Assembly: GCA_020637805.1 (NCBI GenBank)
Contig: JACKJU010000003.1
Location: 124,001 to 188,000 of the forward strand
Direction: 5' to 3'
Source: Nitratireductor sp.
GTDB taxonomy: Bacteria; Pseudomonadota; Alphaproteobacteria; Rhizobiales; Rhizobiaceae
DNA length: 64,000 bases
The notes beneath the pieces were generated by a model. The model was not told where the DNA came from. It worked only from the letters and a program-made list of their open reading frames with translations, and did not search any database. The translations under genes and the position numbers were made by a program. Every line of letters starts with the position of its first letter. Position 1 is the first letter of the stretch. Below are positions 45,231 through 53,452 of the stretch, one piece after another.

Positions 45231-45558
45231 ATACATTTCCTTGGTAACGGATAGGTGGAGTATCGGGGAACCTTTCCTCCTGAAGGGCGAATGTATGGAC
45301 GATCCCGGCGACTTCAATTGAAATAGTTAAATGCCACTCTTTTCGGTGCGTTGCCGCAGGAAAAAAATATCGCACGTTTTTTTGAATTTGCTGGAACTTC
45401 GCCAAGTGACCGGCGTTGACACGGTGAAGGCAGACGCCTTTCACAGGCTGGATGGTCCGGCCCAATAACAAGAAGAAGACAGCCACTCCGGGCGCTGTTG
45501 CAAAGTTCCGGAGATACAAGCCCCCCAACCAGAACTCGCCTACCAAAAGGAGAGAAAA
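45231..45558. other. Control region before the PRC-barrel gene (328 bases)
   Basis: No gene is seen. The stretch holds the EcfG promoter at 45393-45417 and a run of T residues around 45377. No promoter for the BLUF gene was recognised. Confidence 0.6.
45393..45417 (+). promoter_or_regulatory. EcfG promoter of the double PRC-barrel gene
   Basis: GGAAC-N16-CGTT (45393-45397 and 45414-45417) is perfect. The leader to ATG 45559 is about 135 bases. Confidence 0.85.
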
Positions 45559-46617
45559 ATGAAAAACATCATCGCTTCAACAGCACTTGCACTCATGCTT
45601 GGCACCTCGGCAATGGCCGCAACTGCAATGGACCCGCTGCCGCAGGCAACCATCGAACAGGGTGATATCATGGCTTCCGGGTTCATCGGATCGCGTGTCT
45701 ATGCAACCGAATCCGAGATCGACACCAGTGCAGCAGCAACGCCGGATGCCGAAAAACAGTGGGACGACATTGGCGAAATCAATGACGTGGTTCTCAGTGA
45801 AGCCGGCAACGTCAAATACGTGATCGTCGGCGTCGGCGGATTCCTGGGAATCGGCGAAAAGGACGTCGCCATCGACATGGACCGTCTGAAGTTCGTTTCC
45901 GATGGCGAAGACCCGAATGACTATTTCCTGGTAATCAATGCCAACAAGGAAATGCTCAACGAGGCACCGGCTCTGGAAAAGTCGTCGACGAACAAGGCTG
46001 AAACCATGATGGACAAAGCCGGTTCCGACATGAGCAAGACCGCCGAAAACGCCGGTGAAAAGCTTGAATCGGGTGCGGCGGCCGTAGGTACTGCGGCGTC
46101 GAATGCCTGGGACAAGACCAAACAGGCCGGTTCCGACATGATGGACTCCACCAAGCAGGCAGCCAACGATATGACTGCCACCGACGGCACCAATTCGGCC
46201 GACAAGATGAAGACCGATCAGACCGCTTCGGCCGACAATTCGGGCTATATGTCCAATCAGGACAAGATGGCTACCGGTTCGGTCGAAAATCCGGGTTTCA
46301 TGAAACCTGCGATTCAGCGTGAAGGCTACAACGAGGCAGCCAGGGAAGACCTGACGACCGAAATGCTCACCGGTGCCCGCGTCTACGATGCGAACGACAA
46401 TGACATTGGTGAAGTGAGCAAGCTCATCCTGGGCTCCGGCGACACGATCACCGAAGCGGTTGTCGACGTGGGTGGTTTCCTGGGGATCGGCGAACATCCG
46501 GTTGCCGTTAACTATGACGAGCTGAACATTCAGCATGACGCCAACTGGTCGGACGTTCGCGTCTACATCAATGCCACCAAGGAACAGCTCGAAAATCGTC
46601 CTGCCTACGAAGGCTAA
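45559..46617 (+). CDS. Exported protein with two PRC-barrel domains
   Basis: This 352-residue protein has a signal peptide (residues 1-22, ending MAATAM-like), two PRC-barrel domains (about 35-130 and 260-345) and a Lys/Met/Ser/Asp-rich linker (about 140-235). The domains are duplicated: each has a V-GVGGFLGIGE / V-DVGGFLGIGE core (residues about 93 and 310). GGAGAG lies before ATG 45559. The EcfG promoter makes it a stress-regulated envelope protein; molecular role unknown. Confidence 0.85.
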   Translation: MKNIIASTALALMLGTSAMAATAMDPLPQATIEQGDIMASGFIGSRVYATESEIDTSAAATPDAEKQWDDIGEINDVVLSEAGNVKYVIVGVGGFLGIGEKDVAIDMDRLKFVSDGEDPNDYFLVINANKEMLNEAPALEKSSTNKAETMMDKAGSDMSKTAENAGEKLESGAAAVGTAASNAWDKTKQAGSDMMDSTKQAANDMTATDGTNSADKMKTDQTASADNSGYMSNQDKMATGSVENPGFMKPAIQREGYNEAAREDLTTEMLTGARVYDANDNDIGEVSKLILGSGDTITEAVVDVGGFLGIGEHPVAVNYDELNIQHDANWSDVRVYINATKEQLENRPAYEG

Positions 46618-46642
46618 CCGTTTTCGAGATCAGCAAGACCGG

Positions 46643-46673
46643 AATGGCGGGCCGCAAGGTCCGCCATTTTTTT
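46643..46673 (+). terminator. Terminator after the PRC-barrel gene
   Basis: AATGGCGGGCC-GCAA-GGTCCGCCATT forms an 11-bp stem with one wobble pair, followed by TTTTTTT. Confidence 0.88.
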
Positions 46674-46916
46674 GCGTGTTGTAAGGTTCGGTCTCCGCCA
46701 ACATTATCTTGAAAAATGACCAGGAGGGGTACAGGCGTATGCCCGTTCGGCCAAAGCCTCTCGCGAGGGCCCTTAATTCATTATTGCTGCTTGGTGGCAA
46801 GTGGTAGTGCACGGAGCCATCTGAAACATCATGCTGCTCATCCCGAAGGCTGCGGCTGTGCTTTCCCGGAGTTGGTCCAACCCCTTTTTTTGAGGGCACG
46901 CTAGGCGGGCAATAGG

Positions 46917-48440
46917 TCAGTTGCTCGTGGACGGCCTGTCGGGCAACCGCACTTCAGCGCGGACACCGCGCTTCCCGTATTTCACATCCACCTTGCTGCC
47001 GATCACCTTGTCGAGGCTTCTTTCGATGAGAATCGAACCAAAGCCCAGGCTGTCGGGATGTGATACAGCAGGCCCGCCCGTTTCCTTCCAGGTAATGACG
47101 TATTGGCGGCTCTTTCCACGGCCCGAATGGCGGGCTGCAATCTCGACCCTGCCGTCCCTGCGCGACAATGCGCCATGTTTGGCGGCATTGGTCGCCAATT
47201 CGTGCAGGATGAGGCCCAGTCCCAGCGCTTCGTCTGGGCCGAGCTTGGCATTGGCCCCGGAAATCGAAATGGCATCGGGATTGATCGCCTGGTATGGACC
47301 CAGCTGGCGTTCGGCAAGGGAATGGAAGTCGATGGTCGTCCACTCTTGGTCCGAAAGCATCTCATGAGCCGACGAGATGGCCTGCAGCCGGCCTGAGAAT
47401 GCCTTGGTGAACTCCTGGGTGGACGCAGAACGGCGAAGTGTCTGGACCGCCATGGACTGCAGGATAGCCAGCGTGTTCTTGACCCGGTGATTGAGTTCGC
47501 GAAGCAGCAATTTGGTGTTTTCTGCAGCCCGCTTGGACTGTGTGATGTCCATCGTCACGCCGAGAACAAGCGTGGGCTTCCCGTCATCACCGAACTCGTA
47601 GACGCTTCCGCGCGACATCAACCAGCGCCCGTCTTCCAGCACCTGGAATTCCGCATGGAGGTCTTCGCCGTCGCGCGCAGTGGCATTCATGTGCTTTCTA
47701 AGGTCCGGCAACATCTCCGGATCCACGCAGGTCAAAAGCTCGTTGACGGTCGGGTGGCTGCCCTCGGGAAGGCCGAAATGGGTGTTCATGATTTCGTCGC
47801 TCTCGATCTCCTGGGTTCGCACATTCCAGACCCATGAGGCGACATTGGCAACCTCAAGGGCGATGGTGTGCCGGGCCTCGACATGGCGCAGGCGATACTC
47901 TGACTCGCTGCGAAGACGGTCGCCATGCTTGGCGCTGCAAAGCGAGGAAGCGATACTTGCGAGGCGTTCAAGTTGCTGAACCTCGCTATCATTCGGTTTT
48001 TTTCGGGGTGCCACGTCGAGTACGCATAGCGTGCCGATCTTCTGTCCTCCAACGTTCAGGGGCACGCCGGCATAGAACCGTATTCCTGGCTTGCCTGTCA
48101 CAAGCGGGTTGTTGCTGAAGCGCGAGTCCTTTGTTGCATCGGGGATGATGAGGGTGTTTCCGTCTTCATTGGCGATGGTGTGTGCGCAAAAAGAAATATC
48201 GACAGGAGTCCCTTCCGCCTCATAGCCAACACACGACTTGAACCACTGCTCTTCGGCATCAACCATGCTGACAAGCGCTATGGGCGCATCAAGCAACACC
48301 GCCGCGAGCTCGGCGATCTGATCGAAGTCGTCATCCTTTCCAAGGTCTCTGGGCAGGAACTCGTGCAAGGCGGACAACCTTTGCGGATCGTCCACGATCT
48401 CGCGAACGTGCGCGGGAAGTATGTTCCTTCTCTTCGTCAT
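46917..48440 (-). CDS. GAF-PAS HWE-type sensor histidine kinase
   Basis: This 507-residue soluble kinase has a GAF domain (about 35-175), a PAS/PAC region (about 195-305) and an HWE/HisKA_2 kinase core with phospho-accepting H318 in RELNHRVKNTLA and an N-box ELATNAAKHG near residue 425. HWE kinases of this form are the usual partners of PhyR. No membrane span is seen, so it senses a cytoplasmic cue. ATG 48440 is chosen because it begins the coherent region; a longer frame to 48626 has a Pro-rich unlikely start. A weak EcfG-type box lies upstream. Confidence 0.85.
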   Translation of the reverse strand: MTKRRNILPAHVREIVDDPQRLSALHEFLPRDLGKDDDFDQIAELAAVLLDAPIALVSMVDAEEQWFKSCVGYEAEGTPVDISFCAHTIANEDGNTLIIPDATKDSRFSNNPLVTGKPGIRFYAGVPLNVGGQKIGTLCVLDVAPRKKPNDSEVQQLERLASIASSLCSAKHGDRLRSESEYRLRHVEARHTIALEVANVASWVWNVRTQEIESDEIMNTHFGLPEGSHPTVNELLTCVDPEMLPDLRKHMNATARDGEDLHAEFQVLEDGRWLMSRGSVYEFGDDGKPTLVLGVTMDITQSKRAAENTKLLLRELNHRVKNTLAILQSMAVQTLRRSASTQEFTKAFSGRLQAISSAHEMLSDQEWTTIDFHSLAERQLGPYQAINPDAISISGANAKLGPDEALGLGLILHELATNAAKHGALSRRDGRVEIAARHSGRGKSRQYVITWKETGGPAVSHPDSLGFGSILIERSLDKVIGSKVDVKYGKRGVRAEVRLPDRPSTSN

Positions 48441-48499
48441 CGCATCAAGTCTGACTTGGATGTTAAAAGGGCCCCCGAACTTTCGCTGCGCAAAATAAG

Positions 48500-48553
48500 G
48501 GGAAAGAACACCGGAGCCTGGCGGGCTGGGGAAACGGTCCGGTGTTCTTTCCC
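48500..48553 (-). terminator. Long hairpin between the two HWE kinase genes
   Basis: GGGAAAGAACACCGGA and its reverse complement form a perfect 16-bp stem with a 22-base loop. On the minus strand it is followed by CCTTATTTTG, so it could terminate the phyR-CHASE kinase transcript. It also lies in the possible leader of the GAF kinase gene. Confidence 0.6.
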
Positions 48554-48619
48554 ATGGCGCTCGGGGGAAAGCGCGAGTGACAGACGCTTGCAGTTGGGGA
48601 GTTCGTCCGTCTCCTCTAA

Positions 48620-48644
48620 TACGCATGAGGAAAGGAAAGGTTCC
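48620..48644 (-). promoter_or_regulatory. EcfG-like promoter candidate for the GAF-PAS kinase
   Basis: On the minus strand GGAAC-N16-CGTA has one change in the -10 box. It would give a leader of about 170 bases that includes the hairpin at 48500-48553. Confidence 0.4.
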
Positions 48645-48671
48645 CGCGGGTCGCGATTTTTTTTGAGGGCA

Positions 48672-50405
48672 TCAAACTCCATCGGATTCCTCCAATGGAA
48701 ACCGGATTATAACCGTCAGTCCTTCCGGCGTGAGTTGGCGCTCAATCTCGCCTTTAAGTTCACCCTTGATGTTGGCTTCTATCAGCCTTGAACCAAAGCC
48801 TTTGCCCTGGGCGTTCACGTCTATCCGCGCTGCCGCCTTCTCGCGCCAGTGCAGATGCAACATGCGCTTCTTACCACGGCCTTTGACAGACCATTTGACG
48901 GTAAGGTCGCCTTCGTCATCGGTGATCTGTCCATACTTCATGGCATTGGTGGCCAGTTCGTGGACGGTAAGTCCCATGGCCTGGGTTTGGCCGGGATCCA
49001 ACTGGACCACGGGCCCGTTCAGCTTGTCGTCCGGCGGGACCGTGCCGAACACCTGTTCGAGTTCTCCTGCTATCAGCTTCTTGAGTTCGGCCTTGTCCCA
49101 ATGCGAACGCGTCAGCAGGTCCTGGGCATTGGCCATGGATTGAAGGCGGGCAGAAAATGTCTTCTCGAAAGTTTGCAGGTCGCTGGAATTGCGCAGCGTC
49201 TGCCGCGCCATGGCCTGGATACGGGCAATGTGGTTCTTGATCCGGTGCTTCATCTCACCGAGCAGAAGGTCTTTCTGTTCCGCCGATTTGCGAGAGAATT
49301 CGGCAATCGTCTGGGCTGATTCGAGATGTTTCAGCTGTATCCGGTTCAGGGCCATCAGAGCGCCGGCGAGCAGGATCGAGACCGCGCCGATGAGCAGGCT
49401 TCCAAGGTGCGCAAAGGCGTCACTCAATGTACCGGTCGCGACGAACTGCATGCGCCAGTGCCGCCCGGCAACGTCTAGGGCACGGCTGGCTTTCATGTTT
49501 GAGGTGGCTGCGAATGCCTCGAAACCCTGCGACTGGTAAAGCACGACACCCCTGCCATCGGACCCGGCGTCGGAATCCGTCGTCTGTATCACGAAGGGCT
49601 CGCCAGGTATCCTGTCGATTATGGCGGAGTGCAGGTCGCCGGCTCGGAAAGGTGCATAGACGAAGCCGTCAAGGCTGCTCGACCCATCAGGCTTCTTGGC
49701 CATATAGGGGAGGTAGACGAGGAAGCCCATTTGGGCGGGGCCCTCGACATTCTCCTGGACCAGGCGCACCGGCGCGCTCGCCGTTGGTTCGCCCGACACC
49801 ATGGCCCGTATCATGGCAGCACGCCGCGTTGCTTCCGAATACATGTCGTATCCGATTGCCTCGCGGTTGCGGTCATCAAGTGGTTCGATCAGAACAATGG
49901 GGGTGCGGTAGGGCTCGGAAGTAACCGGCGGGATGACCTGGCGTGTGATGTCGTAGTTGCGCTTGATCTCCGCGCTGACCTCGATTTCATTTGCCGGACC
50001 GGAACTTACATACCGCGCAAAGCCAATCCCCTGTACGCCTGCATATTCATTCAACAGATCCAGGCCTTGCACGAACCGCTGAAAGGTTGGACGGTTCAGG
50101 AAGCCCTCCTGCGCCTCGAAAAGACCGCGGGTAGCCGTGAGCAGGGCGATATGCTGGCCGATGCGATTGTTCATCCTGTCGACGGTCTCGTCCGCTAGAC
50201 GTTCGAACCTGGCCTGGTTGGCCGCAGTTTCGGCCCGGTAGACGGCAACCGTCATCGCAAAGCCCAGGCACAACGCGACAAGGAAGATTGCATATGGCTG
50301 GAACCTGCCAAGGCGCGTACCGGGCAGCATGTTGAAACCGGCAAGCCTGGGCAGCTTGCCAATCAACGTCTTTAACCTGAAGCGCCGGGACAGGGCTGTT
50401 GACAT
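48672..50405 (-). CDS. CHASE-domain HWE sensor histidine kinase, operon partner of phyR
   Basis: This 577-residue inner-membrane kinase has two spans (about 37-57 and 335-357) around an extracytoplasmic CHASE domain (about 75-300), then an HWE/HisKA_2 core with H387 in LLGEMKHRIKNH and an N-box VHELATNAMKYG near residue 493. CHASE domains sense small molecules outside the membrane. The start is 2 bases after the phyR stop, so the two are surely co-transcribed. It is the prime candidate for the kinase that phosphorylates PhyR. Confidence 0.9.
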   Translation of the reverse strand: MSTALSRRFRLKTLIGKLPRLAGFNMLPGTRLGRFQPYAIFLVALCLGFAMTVAVYRAETAANQARFERLADETVDRMNNRIGQHIALLTATRGLFEAQEGFLNRPTFQRFVQGLDLLNEYAGVQGIGFARYVSSGPANEIEVSAEIKRNYDITRQVIPPVTSEPYRTPIVLIEPLDDRNREAIGYDMYSEATRRAAMIRAMVSGEPTASAPVRLVQENVEGPAQMGFLVYLPYMAKKPDGSSSLDGFVYAPFRAGDLHSAIIDRIPGEPFVIQTTDSDAGSDGRGVVLYQSQGFEAFAATSNMKASRALDVAGRHWRMQFVATGTLSDAFAHLGSLLIGAVSILLAGALMALNRIQLKHLESAQTIAEFSRKSAEQKDLLLGEMKHRIKNHIARIQAMARQTLRNSSDLQTFEKTFSARLQSMANAQDLLTRSHWDKAELKKLIAGELEQVFGTVPPDDKLNGPVVQLDPGQTQAMGLTVHELATNAMKYGQITDDEGDLTVKWSVKGRGKKRMLHLHWREKAAARIDVNAQGKGFGSRLIEANIKGELKGEIERQLTPEGLTVIIRFPLEESDGV

Positions 50406-50407
50406 TC

Positions 50408-51202
50408 TCAGGCGGCTTTCGCCGCTCTGTCATTGAAGAACAGCGCCTGGCTGATCAGCGCCTTCACCATGTCGGGGTCGAAGGGTTTGGTCACCAGAAA
50501 TGCCGGTTCCGGGCGCTCACCTGTCAACAGGCGCTCTGGAAACGCTGTGATGAAGATGACCGGAATGTTGGAGGTCTTGAGGATTTGGTTGACCGCGTCG
50601 ATCCCGGAACTCCCGTCGGCCAGCTGAATGTCGGCCAGAACCATTTTCGGCTGGGTGCGCGCAAACAGTTCGATGGCTTCATCGCGGGTCTTTGCAATCC
50701 CCGTGACCGTGTGGCCGAGATCCTCGACCATCGCCTCGATATCCATGGCGATAAGTGGTTCGTCTTCGATGATCATGATCTCGGTCGCGACCTGGCTGGA
50801 AATCTCCCTTGCAGCAGAATCGAGCAATCCGCCGATTTTCGACTCGTCCACTCCGAGGATTTCTGCTGTCTCGTCCGCGCTGAACCCTTCCACGGACACA
50901 AGGATGAAGGCCTGACGTTCGGTCGGAGGAACGGCTGCAAGATTGGCCGCTGCCCGCTTTTCCCAGGCGAACGGGGATTCGAGCGGCTTGATGTCGATGT
51001 TGACGGAACCAAACATGCCGGCAAACAGTTTATAAAGTGCCACACGGTCAGTTGACGCATCGGGAAATGCGGAAACGTCAGCAATCAGTGCTTCAAGCAC
51101 AGCGGCTACATAGGCATCCCCCGATGTTTGCGATCCGGAAACGGCACGCGCATATCGGCGAAGAAGCGGAAGATGAGGTGCTATACGTTCTGACAAAGTC
51201 AT
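50408..51202 (-). CDS. phyR: General stress response regulator PhyR
   Basis: This 264-residue anti-anti-sigma regulator has an N-terminal sigma-like domain (about 1-130, ECF-sigma region 2/4 pattern) and a C-terminal receiver with phospho-acceptor D191 in VLADIQLADGSSG and K239 in LVTKPFD. When phosphorylated, PhyR captures NepR and frees EcfG. GGAGA precedes ATG 51202. It lies divergent to nepR-ecfG, and its operon includes the CHASE kinase. The receiver has the F-A-T-like TAFPERLL stretch typical of PhyR. Confidence 0.96.
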   Translation of the reverse strand: MTLSERIAPHLPLLRRYARAVSGSQTSGDAYVAAVLEALIADVSAFPDASTDRVALYKLFAGMFGSVNIDIKPLESPFAWEKRAAANLAAVPPTERQAFILVSVEGFSADETAEILGVDESKIGGLLDSAAREISSQVATEIMIIEDEPLIAMDIEAMVEDLGHTVTGIAKTRDEAIELFARTQPKMVLADIQLADGSSGIDAVNQILKTSNIPVIFITAFPERLLTGERPEPAFLVTKPFDPDMVKALISQALFFNDRAAKAA

Positions 51203-51247
51203 GCGTTGAAATCTCCTTTTCCCATTCAGGGTAATCCTAGGCTGTTA

Positions 51248-51272
51248 AATGCGGTGTTTCGAAAAAAGTTCC
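51248..51272 (-). promoter_or_regulatory. EcfG-like promoter of phyR
   Basis: On the minus strand GGAAC-N16-CATT has one mismatch in the -10 box. It faces away from the nepR promoter, and the two GGAAC boxes form an inverted pair GTTCC-N8-GGAAC (51268-51285). Confidence 0.65.
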
Positions 51273-51280
51273 AGAGGTGT

Positions 51281-51305
51281 GGAACTTTTTTTCGCCAATT
51301 GCGTT
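51281..51305 (+). promoter_or_regulatory. EcfG promoter of nepR-ecfG
   Basis: GGAAC-N16-CGTT is perfect (51281-51285 and 51302-51305). Start of transcription would be near 51312, supporting positive autoregulation of ecfG. Confidence 0.88.
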
Positions 51306-51350
51306 CAAGGCCGGTAACGAATGATAACAATAAGAAGACAGACATTCGCC

Positions 51351-51557
51351 ATGACAGGTTTTAACGAGCAGGTAGCCTTGATGCCAAATAGAAAGACGCC
51401 CGAAGCTGAGATCTCCAGGCGCTTGAAATCATTTTATGAATCGGTGCAGGAAGAACAAATTCCCGACAAGTTTCTTGATCTCCTCGAACAGTTGGACGCC
51501 GCTGAAGAGGCGTCCTCGAGGAAGAGTCAGGGCGTTCGGGAGAACAATCATGACTGA
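51351..51557 (+). CDS. nepR: Anti-sigma factor NepR
   Basis: This small protein binds EcfG and is released by PhyR. The NepR core EISRRLKSFYESVQEEQIPD plus KFLDLLEQLDAAEE is clear. The start is uncertain among ATG 51321, 51351 and 51381; only the last leaves mainly the core, and no start has a strong ribosome site, so 51351 (68 residues) is a compromise. The stop overlaps the ecfG start by 8 bases, which implies translational coupling. Confidence 0.85.
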   Translation: MTGFNEQVALMPNRKTPEAEISRRLKSFYESVQEEQIPDKFLDLLEQLDAAEEASSRKSQGVRENNHD

Positions 51558-52116
51558 TGCTCCGCAATCTGTCGAATTCAGTTTCAAGCGGGAAATGCTC
51601 GCTACCCTGCCGAGTTTGAGGGCATTTGGGGTATCGCTGTGCGGCAACCGCTCCAATGCTGACGATCTGGTGCAGGATACCCTGATGAAGGCCTGGGCCA
51701 AGAAAGAGAGTTTCACTCCCGGCACCAACATGAAGGCTTGGCTCTTTACGATCCTTCGCAACGAATTTTACAGCCAGATGCGAAAGCGCGGGCGCGAGGT
51801 GCAAGACGTAGACGGCGTGTTCAGCGGACAGCTTGCAACGCATCCCGAGCAGTATGGCTCGATGGACATGCAGGATTTCAAGGTCGCACTGGACAAACTG
51901 CCCAGCGATCAGCGCGAAGCCATCGTGCTTGTCGGCGCTTCCGGTTTCTCATACGAGGAAGCGGCTGAAATCAGCGGTTGCGCTGTAGGCACCATCAAGA
52001 GCCGCGTGAGCCGGGCACGTGTCGCCCTGCAGGAACTTCTGGAAGTTTCCGGCCATTCCGACTACGGACCGGACGCGTCCTCTGCAGTAGCGACATCGAA
52101 AGCCTTCACGGCCTGA
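51550..52116 (+). CDS. ecfG: ECF sigma factor EcfG (general stress sigma)
   Basis: This 188-residue protein has sigma region 2 (about 22-85: NADDLVQDTLMKAW and AWLFTILRNEFYSQMRKRG) and region 4 (about 115-165: LPSDQREAIVLVGASGFSYE, VGTIKSRVSRARVAL). It is the sigma factor that reads the GGAAC-N16-CGTT promoters found in this window. Overlap with nepR and divergence from phyR give the canonical GSR locus. Downstream and convergent is a single-domain receiver gene. Confidence 0.96.
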   Translation: MTDAPQSVEFSFKREMLATLPSLRAFGVSLCGNRSNADDLVQDTLMKAWAKKESFTPGTNMKAWLFTILRNEFYSQMRKRGREVQDVDGVFSGQLATHPEQYGSMDMQDFKVALDKLPSDQREAIVLVGASGFSYEEAAEISGCAVGTIKSRVSRARVALQELLEVSGHSDYGPDASSAVATSKAFTA

Positions 52117-52127
52117 TCCATTCGAAT

Positions 52128-52523
52128 TCACGTTGAAGAGTTGTCAGGTCCGGACTGTGGCCCCTGGTCAGCGAAGATCATTTCGCTGACCAGCCGTATG
52201 ATGCTTTCCTCGTCAAAGGGCTTCGATATTGCTGCGGCGATCGGATCGAAATGATGTGATCCGGCAACTACTGTAGCTGTGGTGGTCCACAGCAAGCGTT
52301 CTGGATTTCCGGTCAGGAGGGCTTTGACCCGGTCGCCGGCAGATTTGAACAGGCTATTGTCAAAAACGATGGCGCTGTACGGTTCGGAAATTCCGCTTTT
52401 TTCGGCTTCTGCGATATCCATGCAGACGACTTCGCAGCCAAGGGAGTCAGCCAGAATTCGCTGAATGTCCAAGCCAATCAAAAAGATTTCGTCAACGACC
52501 AGCACTCGATGACCGTTTGTCAT
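52128..52523 (-). CDS. Single-domain response regulator
   Basis: This 131-residue protein is only a receiver fold: acidic pair in VVDEIFL (about residues 10-12), phospho-acceptor candidate D in IVFDNSLF (about 55), T in WTTTATV (about 79) and K in SKPFD. AAGGGGG lies before ATG 52523. Stand-alone receivers near PhyR systems tune the stress kinases by phosphate flow. It is convergent with ecfG and divergent from the Crp/Fnr gene. Confidence 0.8.
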   Translation of the reverse strand: MTNGHRVLVVDEIFLIGLDIQRILADSLGCEVVCMDIAEAEKSGISEPYSAIVFDNSLFKSAGDRVKALLTGNPERLLWTTTATVVAGSHHFDPIAAAISKPFDEESIIRLVSEMIFADQGPQSGPDNSST

Positions 52524-52627
52524 GCGGTGCCCCCTTTTCGTGGGTGTAAGGTTTTCCAATTCGACGACAATCGCATGACTCGGTCATTTTCGCATTTAAC
52601 TTTTACATGCTCATTTAACCGTAATCG

Positions 52628-52652
52628 GGAACCTTTGGGAGTCCTGCACGTT
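52628..52652 (+). promoter_or_regulatory. EcfG promoter of the Crp/Fnr gene
   Basis: GGAAC-N16-CGTT is perfect (52628-52632 and 52649-52652), about 38 bases before ATG 52690. Confidence 0.85.
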
Positions 52653-52689
52653 CAGTGTTCTCAAGATTATCGCACAGTGCGGGTATCCA

Positions 52690-53445
52690 ATGAAATTCGA
52701 ACTTCCATCGATCAAGAACCGCACATCCTGTGCAAATTGCCCGGTGCGAAAGCTCAAGTCTTTCCGCGATTTCACGAGCCCGGAACTTGAATTTGTTTCG
52801 AGATTCAAGGCCGGGGAAATGTCGGTCGAGGCTGGAACCAACTTCCTGAACGAAGGTGCTCACAGTGCACACCTCTTCACGGTGCTTTCGGGTTGGGCCT
52901 TCCGGTACAAGACGATGGAGGATGGCCGCAGGCAGATCCTTAACTACGCAATGCCGGCCGATCTTCTTGGTCTGCAAGGTTCGATAATCGGAGAAATGCA
53001 GCACTCCATCGAGGCGCTCACTCCTCTGGTCCTGTGTGTGTTCGAACGCGACCGGATTCACGAGCTATATCGCAAGCATCCGGGACTGGCCTATGATCTT
53101 ACATGGATGGCGGCGCGCGAAGAGCGGATACTCGACGAGCATCTGCTCAGCATCGGTCGTCGCACGGCGATCGAGCGGGCTGCCTATCTTCTTTCATATC
53201 TGCAGTTGAGGTCGCGGGTGTCGGGACCACTGGCAAGCAACGACAATCGCCTGCCGATCACACAGCAACATGTTGCTGACACGCTGGGACTTTCGATTGT
53301 CCATACCAACAAGACGCTGAAGAAACTGTCTGCGAAGGGGCTCATCAAGTGGCTCGATCGCGGTTGCGTGGTGCTGGACGTCGACGGCCTTCTGGAAATC
53401 GCCAACTGGAAGCCGGAACCCACTTCCGGCCGGCCGTTCATTTGA
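52690..53445 (+). CDS. Crp/Fnr family transcriptional regulator
   Basis: This 251-residue regulator has an N-terminal cyclic-nucleotide-binding-type domain (about 30-140: HLFTVLSGWAFRYKTMEDGR), a dimer helix and a winged helix (about 185-240: ITQQHVADTLGLSIVHTNKT). N-terminal cysteines (SCANCPVRK, residues 13-21) recall FNR-type Fe-S ligands but only two are seen, so oxygen sensing is uncertain. It is EcfG-controlled and followed by a lipid kinase gene after 7 bases, so it may relay stress to a secondary regulon. Confidence 0.88.
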   Translation: MKFELPSIKNRTSCANCPVRKLKSFRDFTSPELEFVSRFKAGEMSVEAGTNFLNEGAHSAHLFTVLSGWAFRYKTMEDGRRQILNYAMPADLLGLQGSIIGEMQHSIEALTPLVLCVFERDRIHELYRKHPGLAYDLTWMAAREERILDEHLLSIGRRTAIERAAYLLSYLQLRSRVSGPLASNDNRLPITQQHVADTLGLSIVHTNKTLKKLSAKGLIKWLDRGCVVLDVDGLLEIANWKPEPTSGRPFI

Positions 53446-53452
53446 GGCGGGG

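Noticed and set aside
46716..46904. Plus-strand frame after the PRC-barrel terminator
   Set aside because: Composition is unlike neighbouring proteins, no ribosome site, and it lies between a terminator and a convergent gene.
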